Positions 25,901-32,881 of a DNA stretch of 64,000 nucleotides are shown here, in pieces. The stretch lies in contig NZ_JACHJN010000008.1 in the NCBI RefSeq assembly GCF_014203665.1, positions 1 through 64,000 of the forward strand. The letters run 5' to 3'. The translations under genes and the position numbers were made by a program. The DNA is from Saccharothrix tamanrassetensis (lineage in GTDB: Bacteria > Actinomycetota > Actinomycetes > Mycobacteriales > Pseudonocardiaceae). Position 1 is the stretch's first letter. Each line of letters begins with the position of its first letter. The notes beneath the pieces were generated by a model. The model was not told the DNA's origin and did not search any database. It was given only the letters and a program-made list of their open reading frames with translations.

Positions 25901-26199
25901 AGCTTGCCCTCGGCGAGCGGGCGCACGGCGTCGTGCGGGACGACGTGCAGCCGTCCGTCCCGCTGGAAGTGGTGGAAGACGGTCTCGTCCCGGCCCGGTC
26001 CCCTCGTCACCGAGCCGAGTCGGTCGCCGTCGAGCAGCACGCGGTCGCCCGTGATCAGGGTGACGGACGTCTGCTCGCCGGCGGTGGTGCGGTGGTCGGT
26101 TGCCTGCGGTGCGGCGGTGGCCGCACCCGTCCCCGAGGCGATGAGCCCGACGGTTAACGCGGCGAATCCCCATGCGCCACGCTTTCCGGATCTCGACAC
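22975..26199 (-). CDS. Secreted subtilisin-like serine protease (S8)
   Basis: This 1074-residue preproprotein starts with a signal peptide (residues 1-30, GFAALTVGLIASG...ATAA) and a prodomain up to about 185. An S8 catalytic domain follows, with D211 (VAVLDGGVDG), H243 (DGHGTHVA), oxyanion N334 (AAGNSG) and S413 (SGTSMATPHVAG). The remaining 600 residues are beta-rich C-terminal modules, as in large streptomycete subtilases, and suggest cell-surface or substrate-binding roles. GTG 26199 has GGGAGGT 5 nt upstream and gives a clean signal peptide. It probably degrades extracellular protein. Confidence 0.94.
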   Translation of the reverse strand: MSRSGKRGAWGFAALTVGLIASGTGAATAAPQATDHRTTAGEQTSVTLITGDRVLLDGDRLGSVTRGPGRDETVFHHFQRDGRLHVVPHDAVRPLAEGKLDLRLFDVTGLAEAGYDDARRDDVPLIVTGRTGAAGIQVTRDLPAVGAVAARAAKSEAATAFRSLVADPAVRKVWLDGLRRTSLDRSTAQIGAPAAWSAGYTGKGVKVAVLDGGVDGAHPDLAGQEIAERNFTEEPDATDNDGHGTHVAATIASKHAEYRGVAPDAQILDGKVCVQGGCAESWILDGMQWAADQGADVVNLSLGGGDRAEIDPLEEAVNRLSAGTGTLFVIAAGNSGRPGSVSSPSTADAALSVGAVERDDSIAPFSSRGPRAGDGGVKPDVTAPGVDIAAAKAAKGNIGTPVDATHVALSGTSMATPHVAGAAALLAQQHPDWTGAQLKATLVASAKNNPDLTVLDQGTGRIDLAKAITTAVTSDPVSVGLGLQQWPHDDDVPVTKEITYRNTGKDPLTLDLTVDVKGPDGKPAPAGVFTVTPAKVTVPAGGTAKTTVTGDSKAAAVDGVYVGAVVASNGLRTPVSLSREVESYDVTFKYTDANGNAPTRYSSLVIGLDNDAIAFPEGPASGAKARLPKGDYFVFNDVLTEGGTAALLPQPLLEVTGTTTVDADARIAKPIKITFPDPAAVEQIGDISLTRNYRDRRFGFGTAFFGGISDRVSLAQLGPVLPAEELSTMVHSHATGASVGTTPVNYRLAWVEAGKVPTGFVRAPGKDELAKVDTRIRPRPAGRTYRYGGLPLAPGGGSSGTLLTPVGPAGDAIDHVIAKGLEWSWVVFQLNDQDRPEALLRSPDRTYRPGREYHERFGKPVFGPTLTESDYPYTARRGDEIGFGVPLWGDGDGNTGNANTESARTTLYRDGKKIGETTYPANGLFEVPAGRGDFKVDTEAVRVPGSSEFSTRVAGTWTFRSDTVPGTEFKPLPLTVVRFEPKLDDEGTAPANKVLRVPLAVQQQKNGPDGKVRRLDVEVSFDDGEKWSKVPVTGRTALVRNGDAGGFASLRVKGSDSKGNTFEHTVIRAYKIRK

Positions 26200-26428
26200 A
26201 GATACCTCCCGAATCTGTTTGTGCGCGCTGTGGATCGCGCAGTCGGGAAGGCACGCCGGACTTGCGGTGGCGGCGGATACCGGAAGTGACGAAGCCCCCA
26301 ACAACTTCGACGTTATCCACCCCAACGAGTGAGATCAGCGTCTCATTGAGGGACGTTTACCGCCCGTTCAGGTCTCACGTTGGTGACGGAACGTATGTCA
26401 CTGGTACAGAAAGGTTGCGCCGGCCGGT
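26200..26428. other. Intergenic region upstream of the subtilase
   Basis: These 229 nt between the lipoprotein stop and the subtilase start hold no gene I can support. It contains a short dyad (TGCGCG 26222-26227 / CGCGCA 26236-26241) and is less GC-rich than its surroundings, so it probably carries the protease promoter. Confidence 0.5.
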
Positions 26429-26941
26429 CTACCCCGCGGTGACCGAGCCGTCCGGGGCCACCGAGAGGATCAGCTGCGGGCCGCCCGCATCGCAGTCGGG
26501 ACCGTTCGGGTGGACGACCTCCGGCGTCGCGGTCAGCTCCCGCTCGACCACCGCCGTCCCGGTCCGGTCGGCCAGGCTCAGCTTCACCGTGACCGGCTCG
26601 GCGGGCAGGTCCGCGATGTCGACGTTGGCGTGCTTCGCGCCGGTCGGCACTGCTCTCGCGCCGCACACGTCGTCCGGGGCGGTCCCGGTGCACGTGGCGT
26701 CCGCCGCCCGGCTCGACGGCCACAGGGTGAACTCCGGGCTGACGCACCGGCCGCCCCAGCACACCTCGATCGTGCCGGTGTCCACCGCGGTCGGCTCCAC
26801 CCTCAGCTCGATGCCGGCGGGTGCGCCCATGAGCGTGCACATCTTCTCCCCGGCGTCCGCGCCGCAGGCCGTCGCGAGCAGCAGGGCGCCCAGGGCCGCG
26901 CTCGGTCTCCACATGCCCCCGGGACGGAACGCGGGCGCCAT
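26429..26941 (-). CDS. Putative lipoprotein, last gene of the MNIO cluster
   Basis: This 170-residue protein has a signal segment (MWRPSAALGALLLATACG) with a lipobox-like ATAC, so it is probably a lipid-anchored exported protein. The mature part has six further cysteines (MCTLMG, IEVCWGGRCVS, ATCTG, DVCGAR, PDCDAGG) and a beta-rich composition. The start ATG 26941 overlaps the DUF2063-like stop as TGATG, so it belongs to the same operon; an internal ATG at 26914 is an alternative. The family is not recognised. Cysteine-rich export beside a modifying enzyme suggests metal or redox work outside the cell, which is inference. Confidence 0.7.
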   Translation of the reverse strand: MAPAFRPGGMWRPSAALGALLLATACGADAGEKMCTLMGAPAGIELRVEPTAVDTGTIEVCWGGRCVSPEFTLWPSSRAADATCTGTAPDDVCGARAVPTGAKHANVDIADLPAEPVTVKLSLADRTGTAVVERELTATPEVVHPNGPDCDAGGPQLILSVAPDGSVTAG

Positions 26942-27285
26942 CAGGTTGCCCGGCGCCACCAGCGCCGCTTCTTGGGCGGTGCCAGTTCCCCTTGCGCCAC
27001 CGCCCACTCGGCGAACGCGGCGGCGTCCTCGCGGGCCCGGCTGCCCGCCCGGCGCGGGTGCGCGCGGGCGTAGCCCTCGAACAGCGGGCGGAACCGGTCA
27101 CCCAGCCCGTCGACCACGTCCGGGCGCAGCATCGCAACGATGCCGCGCCGCTTGTTCAGCAGCGACCGCGCCTCCACCCGCAGCCGTTCCGGGTCGAAGC
27201 CCGCCGGCGGCTCGCCGTTGCCCAGCAACGCGTGCAGCAGCTCGGCCTGCGCCGCCGCCAACCGGTCCCGCTGCGGCTGCGTCAC
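26941..27285 (-). CDS. DUF2063-like partner protein of the MNIO enzyme
   Basis: This 114-residue helical protein runs [23 protein letters not shown] ... [21 protein letters not shown] (two segments). That follows the DUF2063 N-terminal pattern of an HxxLL-type helix, then LGxxFxxLxxxYxxxHP. DUF2063 proteins are the usual partners of DUF692/MNIO enzymes, where they are thought to bind the precursor peptide. The tail ([12 protein letters not shown]) is very basic. It starts with GTG 27285, overlapping the MNIO stop (GTGA), and is coupled to the lipoprotein. Confidence 0.68.
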   Translation of the reverse strand: MTQPQRDRLAAAQAELLHALLGNGEPPAGFDPERLRVEARSLLNKRRGIVAMLRPDVVDGLGDRFRPLFEGYARAHPRRAGSRAREDAAAFAEWAVAQGELAPPKKRRWWRRAT

Positions 27286-28079
27286 GCCAGCACCGCCCGG
27301 ATCGCGGCCAGTTCACCGGCCAGCTCGGCGTCGGCCGGGTAGTCGTCGTCCCGCTCCAGCAGCACACCCGGCGGGTCGATCCGGTCCCGCAGCTGCTTGA
27401 GCACGTCCAGCACCTCCGGCAGCACGGCGTGCGCGTGCGTGTCGTGGTAGACGCCCTGGTGCTCGACACCGCCGGCGACGTGCACGTAGGCCAGGCGCTC
27501 CAACGGGATCTCGTCCAGGAACCGGCCCACGTCGGTGCCGAGGTTGCGGGCGTTCGCGTACAGGTTCGCCACGTCCACCAGCAGCAGGCAGTCGGTCCGC
27601 TCCACCAACTCGGCCAGGAACCGCCCCTCGGTCAGCTCGCCGTCCGGCCACTCCAGCAGCGCGGCCACGTTCTCCAGCGCCAGCGGTACCGGCAGGTCCG
27701 CCTGCGCCGCCTTCACGTTGGCCACCAGCACGTCCAGCGCCTCCCGGGTGCGGGGCAGCGGCATCAGGTGCCCGGAGTCCAGCCCGCCCGCGCGCACGAA
27801 GCACACGTGGTCGCTGACGAACGGCGCTCCCAGTGCCTCGGCCAACCCGCCCAGGTGGGCCACCCGGCCGGCGTCCACGGGCTCCGCACCGCCCAACGAC
27901 AGCGACACGGCGTGCGGCAGCACCGGCACTCCCCGTTCACGCAGCAGCAGCACCGATTCCGGCAGGTGCCCGACGTGCAGGTTCTCCGCCACCACCTCGA
28001 CGAAGTCCACGTCGAGCTGCTCCACGGTCAGATCGATCTCCGGCCGCCAGCCGATGCCGACACCCAGCTTGTCCACCAC
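27282..28079 (-). CDS. DUF692 / MNIO-family multinuclear iron oxidative enzyme
   Basis: This 265-residue TIM-barrel protein keeps the metal-binding pattern of DUF692 (MbnB, BufB, TglH type). It shows H56 ([10 protein letters not shown]), D90-H91 (FVSDHVCF), E136-N137 ([12 protein letters not shown]), D169 and N172 ([14 protein letters not shown]), H200 (VHVAGG), D213-H215 (YHDTHAHAV) and E242 (LLERDDDYP). Known members use two or three irons and O2 to rebuild cysteine in ribosomal peptides. Two adjacent GTG codons (28079, 28076) can start it. It is coupled to the DUF2063-like gene downstream and follows the TIGR04222-like gene by 42 nt. The likely substrates are the Cys-rich tails next door (inference). 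Confidence 0.9.
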   Translation of the reverse strand: MVDKLGVGIGWRPEIDLTVEQLDVDFVEVVAENLHVGHLPESVLLLRERGVPVLPHAVSLSLGGAEPVDAGRVAHLGGLAEALGAPFVSDHVCFVRAGGLDSGHLMPLPRTREALDVLVANVKAAQADLPVPLALENVAALLEWPDGELTEGRFLAELVERTDCLLLVDVANLYANARNLGTDVGRFLDEIPLERLAYVHVAGGVEHQGVYHDTHAHAVLPEVLDVLKQLRDRIDPPGVLLERDDDYPADAELAGELAAIRAVLA

Positions 28080-28121
28080 GCACCCACCCTTCCACGTGCC
28101 ACCGGCGTCACCGTCGGGTCG

Positions 28122-28949
28122 TCAGTCGCCACCGCCGCCGCCACCACCACAGCCGCCGCCACCGCCGCAGGACGACCCGCTGCCGCACGACGAACCCCCG
28201 TCCGAGCCCGAAGCGCTGCCGCAACTGCGGCTGGAGCAGCTACCGCAGCCGCCACCGCCGCAGGACGCGCTGCCGCCGTTGTTGTTACGCCGTGGCCGCC
28301 GCTTCAGCGTCGCCGCAGCCGTGGGCGCCATACCGAGGGTCTCCCAGACGAGATGGCCTTCGACCTTGCCCAGCAGCCCGTAGTACGCGACCAGCGCGGG
28401 CCGGTTCGACGTCGTCGCCACCCTGTCCAGCCGCCGCACCGCCGCGCGCCCCGACCCGGTCAGCGGCCGTCCCGCCCGGCCGACCAGCAGGCTCAGCACG
28501 ATCGCCGACACCACCGTCGCCACGACGTACCCGAAGCTCAGCAGATCGCCCATGGACAGCAGCACCGCGGCGATCACCGCCACCACCAGCAGCCGGCGTG
28601 CCCACCGCACGGCGTTGCGCTGCCCGACCGACCGCACCAGGCCACGCCCGATCAGGCTCTGCCGCAACGACTCGGCCTGCGTGCTGCCCGCCACCGTCGA
28701 CACCAGGTCGCCCAGCGAACGCGGCGCCGCCCGCAGCACGTAGGCCTCCAACGGCGTCCACGGCCGGTGCTGCGTGCGCACGGGGCTCACCACGCCGTTG
28801 CGGGAGATCCGCACCGCACCGGCTTCGACCAGCGTCACGATCGCCACCTCGGCGGCCCGGCCGGGCCCGCCCGCCAGGAAGCCCAGTTCCTCGGGCTGGA
28901 GCTCAGCCGAACCCGCCGAAGTCGGTGTCCACGAAGTCGCCACCGTCAT
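28122..28949 (-). CDS. TIGR04222-like membrane protein with Gly/Ser/Cys tail (7 Cys)
   Basis: This 275-residue protein has three parts. Residues 1-110 are a soluble part with LQPEELGFLAGGPGRAAEVAI and PLEAYVLRAAP. Residues 115-160 are two close transmembrane helices (LLVVAVIAAVLLSM, YVVATVVSAIVLSLLV). After residue 225 a low-complexity tail consists almost only of Gly, Ser and seven Cys (ASCGGGGCGSCSSRSCG...SSCGGGGGCGG). This is the layout I associate with TIGR04222 proteins. The tail composition recalls microcin B17-type modified peptides. ATG 28949 has TTGGAGGG upstream and overlaps the previous gene by 47 nt. It is directly upstream of the MNIO gene. Confidence 0.82.
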   Translation of the reverse strand: MTVATSWTPTSAGSAELQPEELGFLAGGPGRAAEVAIVTLVEAGAVRISRNGVVSPVRTQHRPWTPLEAYVLRAAPRSLGDLVSTVAGSTQAESLRQSLIGRGLVRSVGQRNAVRWARRLLVVAVIAAVLLSMGDLLSFGYVVATVVSAIVLSLLVGRAGRPLTGSGRAAVRRLDRVATTSNRPALVAYYGLLGKVEGHLVWETLGMAPTAAATLKRRPRRNNNGGSASCGGGGCGSCSSRSCGSASGSDGGSSCGSGSSCGGGGGCGGGGGGGD

Positions 28950-29811
28950 CCCCCTCCAACCACTGCGAGGCCAGCCACCCGCCCGCGAGCCAGCCGCCCG
29001 CGACGAGCCATCCGTTGCGCCGCCGCCACCGCTGCGGCTCGACGATCACCACCGGCCGCCTGCGTCGGGGAAGCGCCTGCTCGGACGCGTCGGCATACCC
29101 GATCGGTTCCGCCGTCTCGCCGTCGAACACCGCGGTCTCCGCCCGTCCCGGCCGCTTGTCCGGCGCGGGCGCGGCGGCACTGCGCACCAAGCCGTAACGC
29201 GCCGTCACCTCGGCGGGGTCGACCGGGGCGAGCCCGGCCGTGGCCTCCTCGTACGCCCGCGCCCCGTGCCTGGTCAGCACGGGCGGCGGACCCAACAGCA
29301 GCAGCACGGCGCACAGGCCCGTCACGGACAGCGCCGTGGCCATCACCCAGCCACCTGGGGCCGTAAACACCGTGACCACGGCCAGTGCCAACACCGGCAG
29401 CACGGACAGCACCGCGCGCCACAGCCGCTGCTTCGGGGCTACCAGCAGCCCACCCGTGACCAGGCCGTGGCCCAGCCGCCGCGCGGGTCCGCCGGTGGCC
29501 GTGGTCATCAGCAGGTCGTCCAAGTCCCGCGGCCCGCCCAGCCGGGCCAGCAGGAACGCCTGGAGGTCGGTGAGCGTCCCCGGCTGCTGACCGGGCACCG
29601 CCGTCACGGTCGTCCCGGACACCCTGGCCCGGTTCTCCGCCACCAGCGCGGCCACCGCCACCTCCGCCGCCCGCACCGGACCGCCACCGAGGTAGCCGAT
29701 CTCCTCGAACGCGAGCGGCCGGGCGGGCGCCGTGCCGGTGACCCGTTTGAGCCACAGGCCAGACAGGACCGCGAGGACGAGCGCCGGGCCGTACCACCAC
29801 AGGAACGCCAT
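28903..29811 (-). CDS. TIGR04222-like membrane protein, tail without cysteine
   Basis: This 302-residue protein starts with a transmembrane helix (FLWWYGPALVLAVLSGLWL), followed by the shared motif FEEIGYLGGGPVRAAEVAVAAL. Two central helices come next (AVLSVLPVLALAVVTVF, ATALSVTGLCAVLLLLG). Its tail is not Cys-rich: it has GW repeats (GWLVAGGWLAGGWLASQWL) and ends DFVDTDFGGFG. The start ATG 29811 is leaderless by appearance (TAGGCT 7 nt upstream). It is a paralogue of its two neighbours, with the modifiable-looking tail replaced or absent, so it may be a partner rather than a substrate. Confidence 0.8.
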   Translation of the reverse strand: MAFLWWYGPALVLAVLSGLWLKRVTGTAPARPLAFEEIGYLGGGPVRAAEVAVAALVAENRARVSGTTVTAVPGQQPGTLTDLQAFLLARLGGPRDLDDLLMTTATGGPARRLGHGLVTGGLLVAPKQRLWRAVLSVLPVLALAVVTVFTAPGGWVMATALSVTGLCAVLLLLGPPPVLTRHGARAYEEATAGLAPVDPAEVTARYGLVRSAAAPAPDKRPGRAETAVFDGETAEPIGYADASEQALPRRRRPVVIVEPQRWRRRNGWLVAGGWLAGGWLASQWLEGDDGGDFVDTDFGGFG

Positions 29812-29818
29812 GGCGGCC

Positions 29819-29824
29819 AGCCTA
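29819..29824 (-). promoter_or_regulatory. Putative -10 (TAGGCT) for the MNIO operon
   Basis: TAGGCT on the minus strand ends 7 nt before ATG 29811, with no ribosome binding site. It is a leaderless-type start and the probable main promoter of the genes down to 26429. Confidence 0.55.
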
Positions 29825-29938
29825 GGAGCCGCGACCCGGCCTTGACCCGGAATCCGCCCCGACCGCCGCCGGACAGCCGGGACCACCCCGCCACTCGACG
29901 GACCGGGGCCGTTCCACGGACCGTGGCCGCTCGGCGGA

Positions 29939-30865
29939 CTAGCCGCCACCACCACCACCGCAACCGCCGCCACCACCGCCGCCGCAGGACGACCCGCTGC
30001 TGCTACCGCACGACGACGATCCGCCGCTGCCGCACGACGACCCGACCGTCCCGGCGGCCATGAACGTCGTGCCGCTGCCGGTGGCCGTCAACCGGCCGCG
30101 GCTGCGAGCCGGCCGGCGGGCAGCCGCCCGCAGCGGGATGTTCGGGTGCGCGGCGAAACCGTCGAGGGCGACCGGCTCGGCGTTGCCCGCCGAGCCGGCC
30201 ATCCTCCAACCCCCGGTGCTCTCGCCTGCGCGAGCCTGTGCCACCACGCGGGAACCCAGCGCGGTGCGCGTCACCAACCTCGCCTTGCGCAGCAAGGCGA
30301 CCAGCAGTCCGGTGAGCACGAGTTGCAGCGTCAGCCACCCGACGGGCGCCCCGATCGCCAGGCCGTTCACCCAGCGCACCACACCGACGGCGCCGAGCAG
30401 GGCCATCGGCACGACACTGCGGCGCAGCCACCGCTTCGCGGTCCGCGGTGCCACCAGGTAGCCCTGTTCGACGAGCCGGTCGCCCACCGCGCGCGGCGCG
30501 TCCTGCTCGGAGACGGAGGTGAACAGCAGCGCCAGCGTCCGGTACCGGTACCTGGTCGCGTCGGTCAGCACCGCCTGGTCCACCGGGTCGTCGGAGACGG
30601 GCGTGCCGACCACCCGCACCGCGCCGTCCCGCGCGGGACGCAGCGCGCCGGAGTCGATGAGGGAGGCCACCGATGTCTCGACCACGCGCCGTGGTCCGCC
30701 GGTCAGGAAAGCGATGTCGTAGAGGCCCGGCGCGCCCGCGGGGGCGCCTTGCCGCGCTCCCCGCAGGCACACCCGGACGGCGATCGCGACGGCCAGCGAC
30801 ACGGCCAGCGCGATCCAGTACAGCTCGAGGAATTCCGGGCCTGACAAGCCCCACGGTCGCTCCAC
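29939..30865 (-). CDS. TIGR04222-like membrane protein with Gly/Ser/Cys tail (4 Cys)
   Basis: This 308-residue paralogue of the genes at 28122 and 28903 has an N-terminal helix (LYWIALAVSLAVAIAVRV), the family motif YDIAFLTGGPRRVVETSV, and a middle hydrophobic pair (VVPMALLGAVGVV, WLTLQLVLTGLLVALL). From about residue 275 a tail of Gly, Ser and four Cys ends the protein (SSCGSGG, SSSCGSS, SSCGGG, GGCGGG). GTG 30865 follows AGGGGGTGG. A 127-nt gap separates it from the next gene, so it may have its own promoter. Confidence 0.82.
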   Translation of the reverse strand: MERPWGLSGPEFLELYWIALAVSLAVAIAVRVCLRGARQGAPAGAPGLYDIAFLTGGPRRVVETSVASLIDSGALRPARDGAVRVVGTPVSDDPVDQAVLTDATRYRYRTLALLFTSVSEQDAPRAVGDRLVEQGYLVAPRTAKRWLRRSVVPMALLGAVGVVRWVNGLAIGAPVGWLTLQLVLTGLLVALLRKARLVTRTALGSRVVAQARAGESTGGWRMAGSAGNAEPVALDGFAAHPNIPLRAAARRPARSRGRLTATGSGTTFMAAGTVGSSCGSGGSSSCGSSSGSSCGGGGGGGCGGGGGG

Positions 30866-30987
30866 GGTCCACCCCCTGTGGGCCACGGCGGACCGAGGTC
30901 CACCGGCGTCGAGAGGCAATCGTGTGCGTCAGGCCACACCCCGGCAAGAGTGCTTTAGCAAGCCTTAGGGTTGGGCGTCGCCCGACT

Positions 30988-31053
30988 TCAGGACGACGAA
31001 GCGCCGTCCACGCCGCCGGAGCCCTCGCCGTCGGTTCCCTTGAATACGCGCAT
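30988..31053 (-). CDS. Small peptide gene (21 aa)
   Basis: The peptide MRVFKGTDGEGSGGVDGASS(S) is preceded by AGGAGG four nt before its ATG, a better ribosome binding site than most genes here. It lies 44 nt after msrB and 122 nt before the TIGR04222-like gene on the same strand. It is acidic and Gly/Ser-rich, with no cysteine. It may be a short regulatory leader, an msrB-linked microprotein or a precursor; no family is recognised. Confidence 0.45.
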   Translation of the reverse strand: MRVFKGTDGEGSGGVDGASSS

Positions 31054-31097
31054 GATTCCTCCTGGTGTGGATTGCCTCGTCATTCGGAGTAGCGCTC

Positions 31098-31535
31098 TCA
31101 GTCTGCTGGACCGGCGGGGTTCTCGACCAGACGCAAGCTGACACTGTTGATGCAGTAGCGCTGGTCCGTGGGGGTCGCGTAGCCCTCACCCTCGAAAACG
31201 TGCCCGAGGTGGCTGTGGCACGTGGCGCAGAGCACTTCGGTGCGCACCATGCCCAGCGCCCGGTCCTCCCGCAGGATCACCGAGTCGGCGGCCAGCGGCG
31301 AGAAGAACGACGGCCAGCCGCAGTGCGAGTCGAACTTGGTGTCGCTGCGGAACAGCTCGGCACCGCAGGCGCGGCAGGAGTAGACGCCCTGGGTCTTGGT
31401 CTCGGTGTACTCGCCGGTCCAGGCCGGTTCGGTGCCCGCATCGCGCAGCACCGCGTACTCCTTGGCGGTCAGGATCTCCCGCCACTCCAACTCGGAGCGG
31501 ACCACCTTCGGGGTGGCGCCGACGACAGGTTCCAT
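31098..31535 (-). CDS. msrB: Peptide-methionine (R)-S-oxide reductase
   Basis: This 145-residue MsrB reduces methionine-R-sulfoxide in proteins. The zinc site is C54/C57 (YSCRACG) with C103/C106 (LCATCHS). The catalytic C128 sits in RYCINSVSLRL, and the HCGWPSFF and HLGHVFEG motifs are intact. It is a cytoplasmic single-domain form. It follows the small membrane protein gene by 9 nt and is likely co-transcribed with it and asparaginase. Confidence 0.96.
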   Translation of the reverse strand: MEPVVGATPKVVRSELEWREILTAKEYAVLRDAGTEPAWTGEYTETKTQGVYSCRACGAELFRSDTKFDSHCGWPSFFSPLAADSVILREDRALGMVRTEVLCATCHSHLGHVFEGEGYATPTDQRYCINSVSLRLVENPAGPAD

Positions 31536-31544
31536 ACCTCCACG

Positions 31545-31883
31545 TTAATCGAAGAACGTGGACAGGATCTCGCCGAGGCCGAACCAGACGCTGATCGCCG
31601 CACCCAGCAGGATCAGCACCACCACGGCCACCGCGGCGAGCCGGCGCAGCCCGCCCGCGCGGTTCACCGAGTCGGCGAAGTTCTCCACGCCCGCGAGGTA
31701 GCCCTCCACCGTGAACGCGGGCTGCTGGCGCTGCATCCGGTCCAGGTGCTCGGCGAACGCCCTGGTCTCCGGGTCGTCGGGGTCGAGACCCACGAGTTCG
31801 TCTTCGATCCTCGGCTGCCCGTCGTCGACCTGCCCGGCGGGCCGGTCGTCCTCCGGGATGTCGGCGGCTCGGGAACTGGCCAT
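31545..31883 (-). CDS. Single-pass membrane protein, hypothetical
   Basis: This 112-residue protein has an acidic N-terminal region (EDDRPAGQVDDGQPRIEDE), a helix DPETRAFAEHLDRMQRQQPAF, and one C-terminal transmembrane segment (RLAAVAVVVLILLGAAISVWFGL). It is probably tail-anchored with the acidic part inside. It sits between asparaginase and msrB on the same strand (21 and 9 nt gaps). No function can be assigned. Confidence 0.72.
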   Translation of the reverse strand: MASSRAADIPEDDRPAGQVDDGQPRIEDELVGLDPDDPETRAFAEHLDRMQRQQPAFTVEGYLAGVENFADSVNRAGGLRRLAAVAVVVLILLGAAISVWFGLGEILSTFFD

Positions 31884-31904
31884 GCGAGAAGGGTAATGGC
31901 CGGC

Positions 31905-32849
31905 TCAACCCGTGAGCGCGCTCACGGGCCGGATCGCACCGACCGGACGACCGTGCCCGAGCACCGGGAAGGTGGCCAGGTCCTCGGGCGCGTCGACGCC
32001 CAGCAGGCGCAGCGCGGCCACCAGCACCACCGCCCTGGCCCGACCGGACCCGTCGGCGATCTTGCACGCCACGGCCTCCCCGGTGGGCAGCCCGATCGCG
32101 TACACGCCCTCCGCGCCGTCCTTGGCCACCGCGCCGGGGATCGCGCGCATCAGCCGGGTGACGTCCCGCCCGGTGCCGCCGACCCACTCCGGGTGGGTGC
32201 TCATGGCGCGCGCGACGCGGCGCTCGTGCTCGCCGTCCGACGTGGTCAGGCGGGCGAACGCACGGGCGAGCCCGACCAGGCTGATCCCGAACAGGGGCGC
32301 GCCGCAGCCGTCCACGCCGACCGCGCCGACCCGTTCGCCGGCCAGTTCCTCCAGGGTGTTCCGGACGGCCTGCTGCGACGGGTGGGCCGGGTCCAGGTAG
32401 CTGTCGGTGGGCCAGCCGTTGACGACGCAGGTGGCGAGCATCGCCGCGTGCTTGCCGGAGCAGTTCATGTACCTGGGCGCCTTGCCCCGCCCGGCCTTCA
32501 GGTGCGCCCTGAGGGCGTCCTCGCCGATGGGCAGGTCGGGGGTGCACCGGAGGGCGCTCTCGTCGAGCCCCGCGCCTTCGAGGATCCGGAGCACGCCGTC
32601 GACGTGGAAGTCCTCGCCGGAGTGGCTGGCGCAGGCGAGGGCCAGCAGCTCGCCGTCGAGCGCGAGCCCGTGCCGGACCATGGCGAGGGCCTGGACGGGC
32701 TTGTTGGACGAACGCGGGTAGGTGACCCGGTCCGGCTGCCCCACCCGGACCTGTACCGCCCCGGAGGGGTCCAGCGCGACGACCGAGCCGTGGTGCACCG
32801 ACTCCAGGAAGTCGCCCCGCCACACCTCGGCGACCAGTTCGTGCGCCAT
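31905..32849 (-). CDS. Asparaginase (bacterial type II-like, PF06089 family)
   Basis: This 314-residue protein has the actinobacterial/alpha-proteobacterial asparaginase pattern: VAEVWRGDFLESVHHGSVV, YPRSSNKPVQAL, ACASHSGEDFHV, APRYMNCSGKHAAML and VDGCGAPLFGISL. It is predicted to hydrolyse L-asparagine to aspartate and ammonia in the cytoplasm. ATG 32849 was chosen for GGAGG 8 nt upstream. It is divergent from a GntR/FCD regulator with a palindromic operator between them, so expression is probably controlled by that protein. Confidence 0.88.
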   Translation of the reverse strand: MAHELVAEVWRGDFLESVHHGSVVALDPSGAVQVRVGQPDRVTYPRSSNKPVQALAMVRHGLALDGELLALACASHSGEDFHVDGVLRILEGAGLDESALRCTPDLPIGEDALRAHLKAGRGKAPRYMNCSGKHAAMLATCVVNGWPTDSYLDPAHPSQQAVRNTLEELAGERVGAVGVDGCGAPLFGISLVGLARAFARLTTSDGEHERRVARAMSTHPEWVGGTGRDVTRLMRAIPGAVAKDGAEGVYAIGLPTGEAVACKIADGSGRARAVVLVAALRLLGVDAPEDLATFPVLGHGRPVGAIRPVSALTG

Positions 32850-32881
32850 CGTGAGCCCCTCCCACCGCAGGTAAACTGCCA

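Noticed and set aside
23008-26157. Very long open frame antisense to the subtilase
   Set aside because: It lies wholly opposite a gene with signal peptide and intact catalytic triad; its product is Arg/Ala/Val-rich without recognisable motifs, the usual GC-rich antisense shadow.
28122-28275. CRISPR-like or tandem repeat DNA in the CCG/CCA-rich stretch
   Set aside because: The repetition is the codon pattern of Gly/Ser/Cys tails, with no fixed repeat-spacer unit.
26172-29366. Long + strand open frame over the MNIO cluster
   Set aside because: Product is Arg/Pro-rich low complexity; the minus-strand genes have MNIO ligands and overlapping start/stop coupling.
30945-30972. Possible iron box (TTAGCAAGCCTTAGG) upstream of the TIGR04222-like gene
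   Set aside because: One half fits the DmdR/IdeR consensus loosely but the spacing is off by one and the other half does not match.
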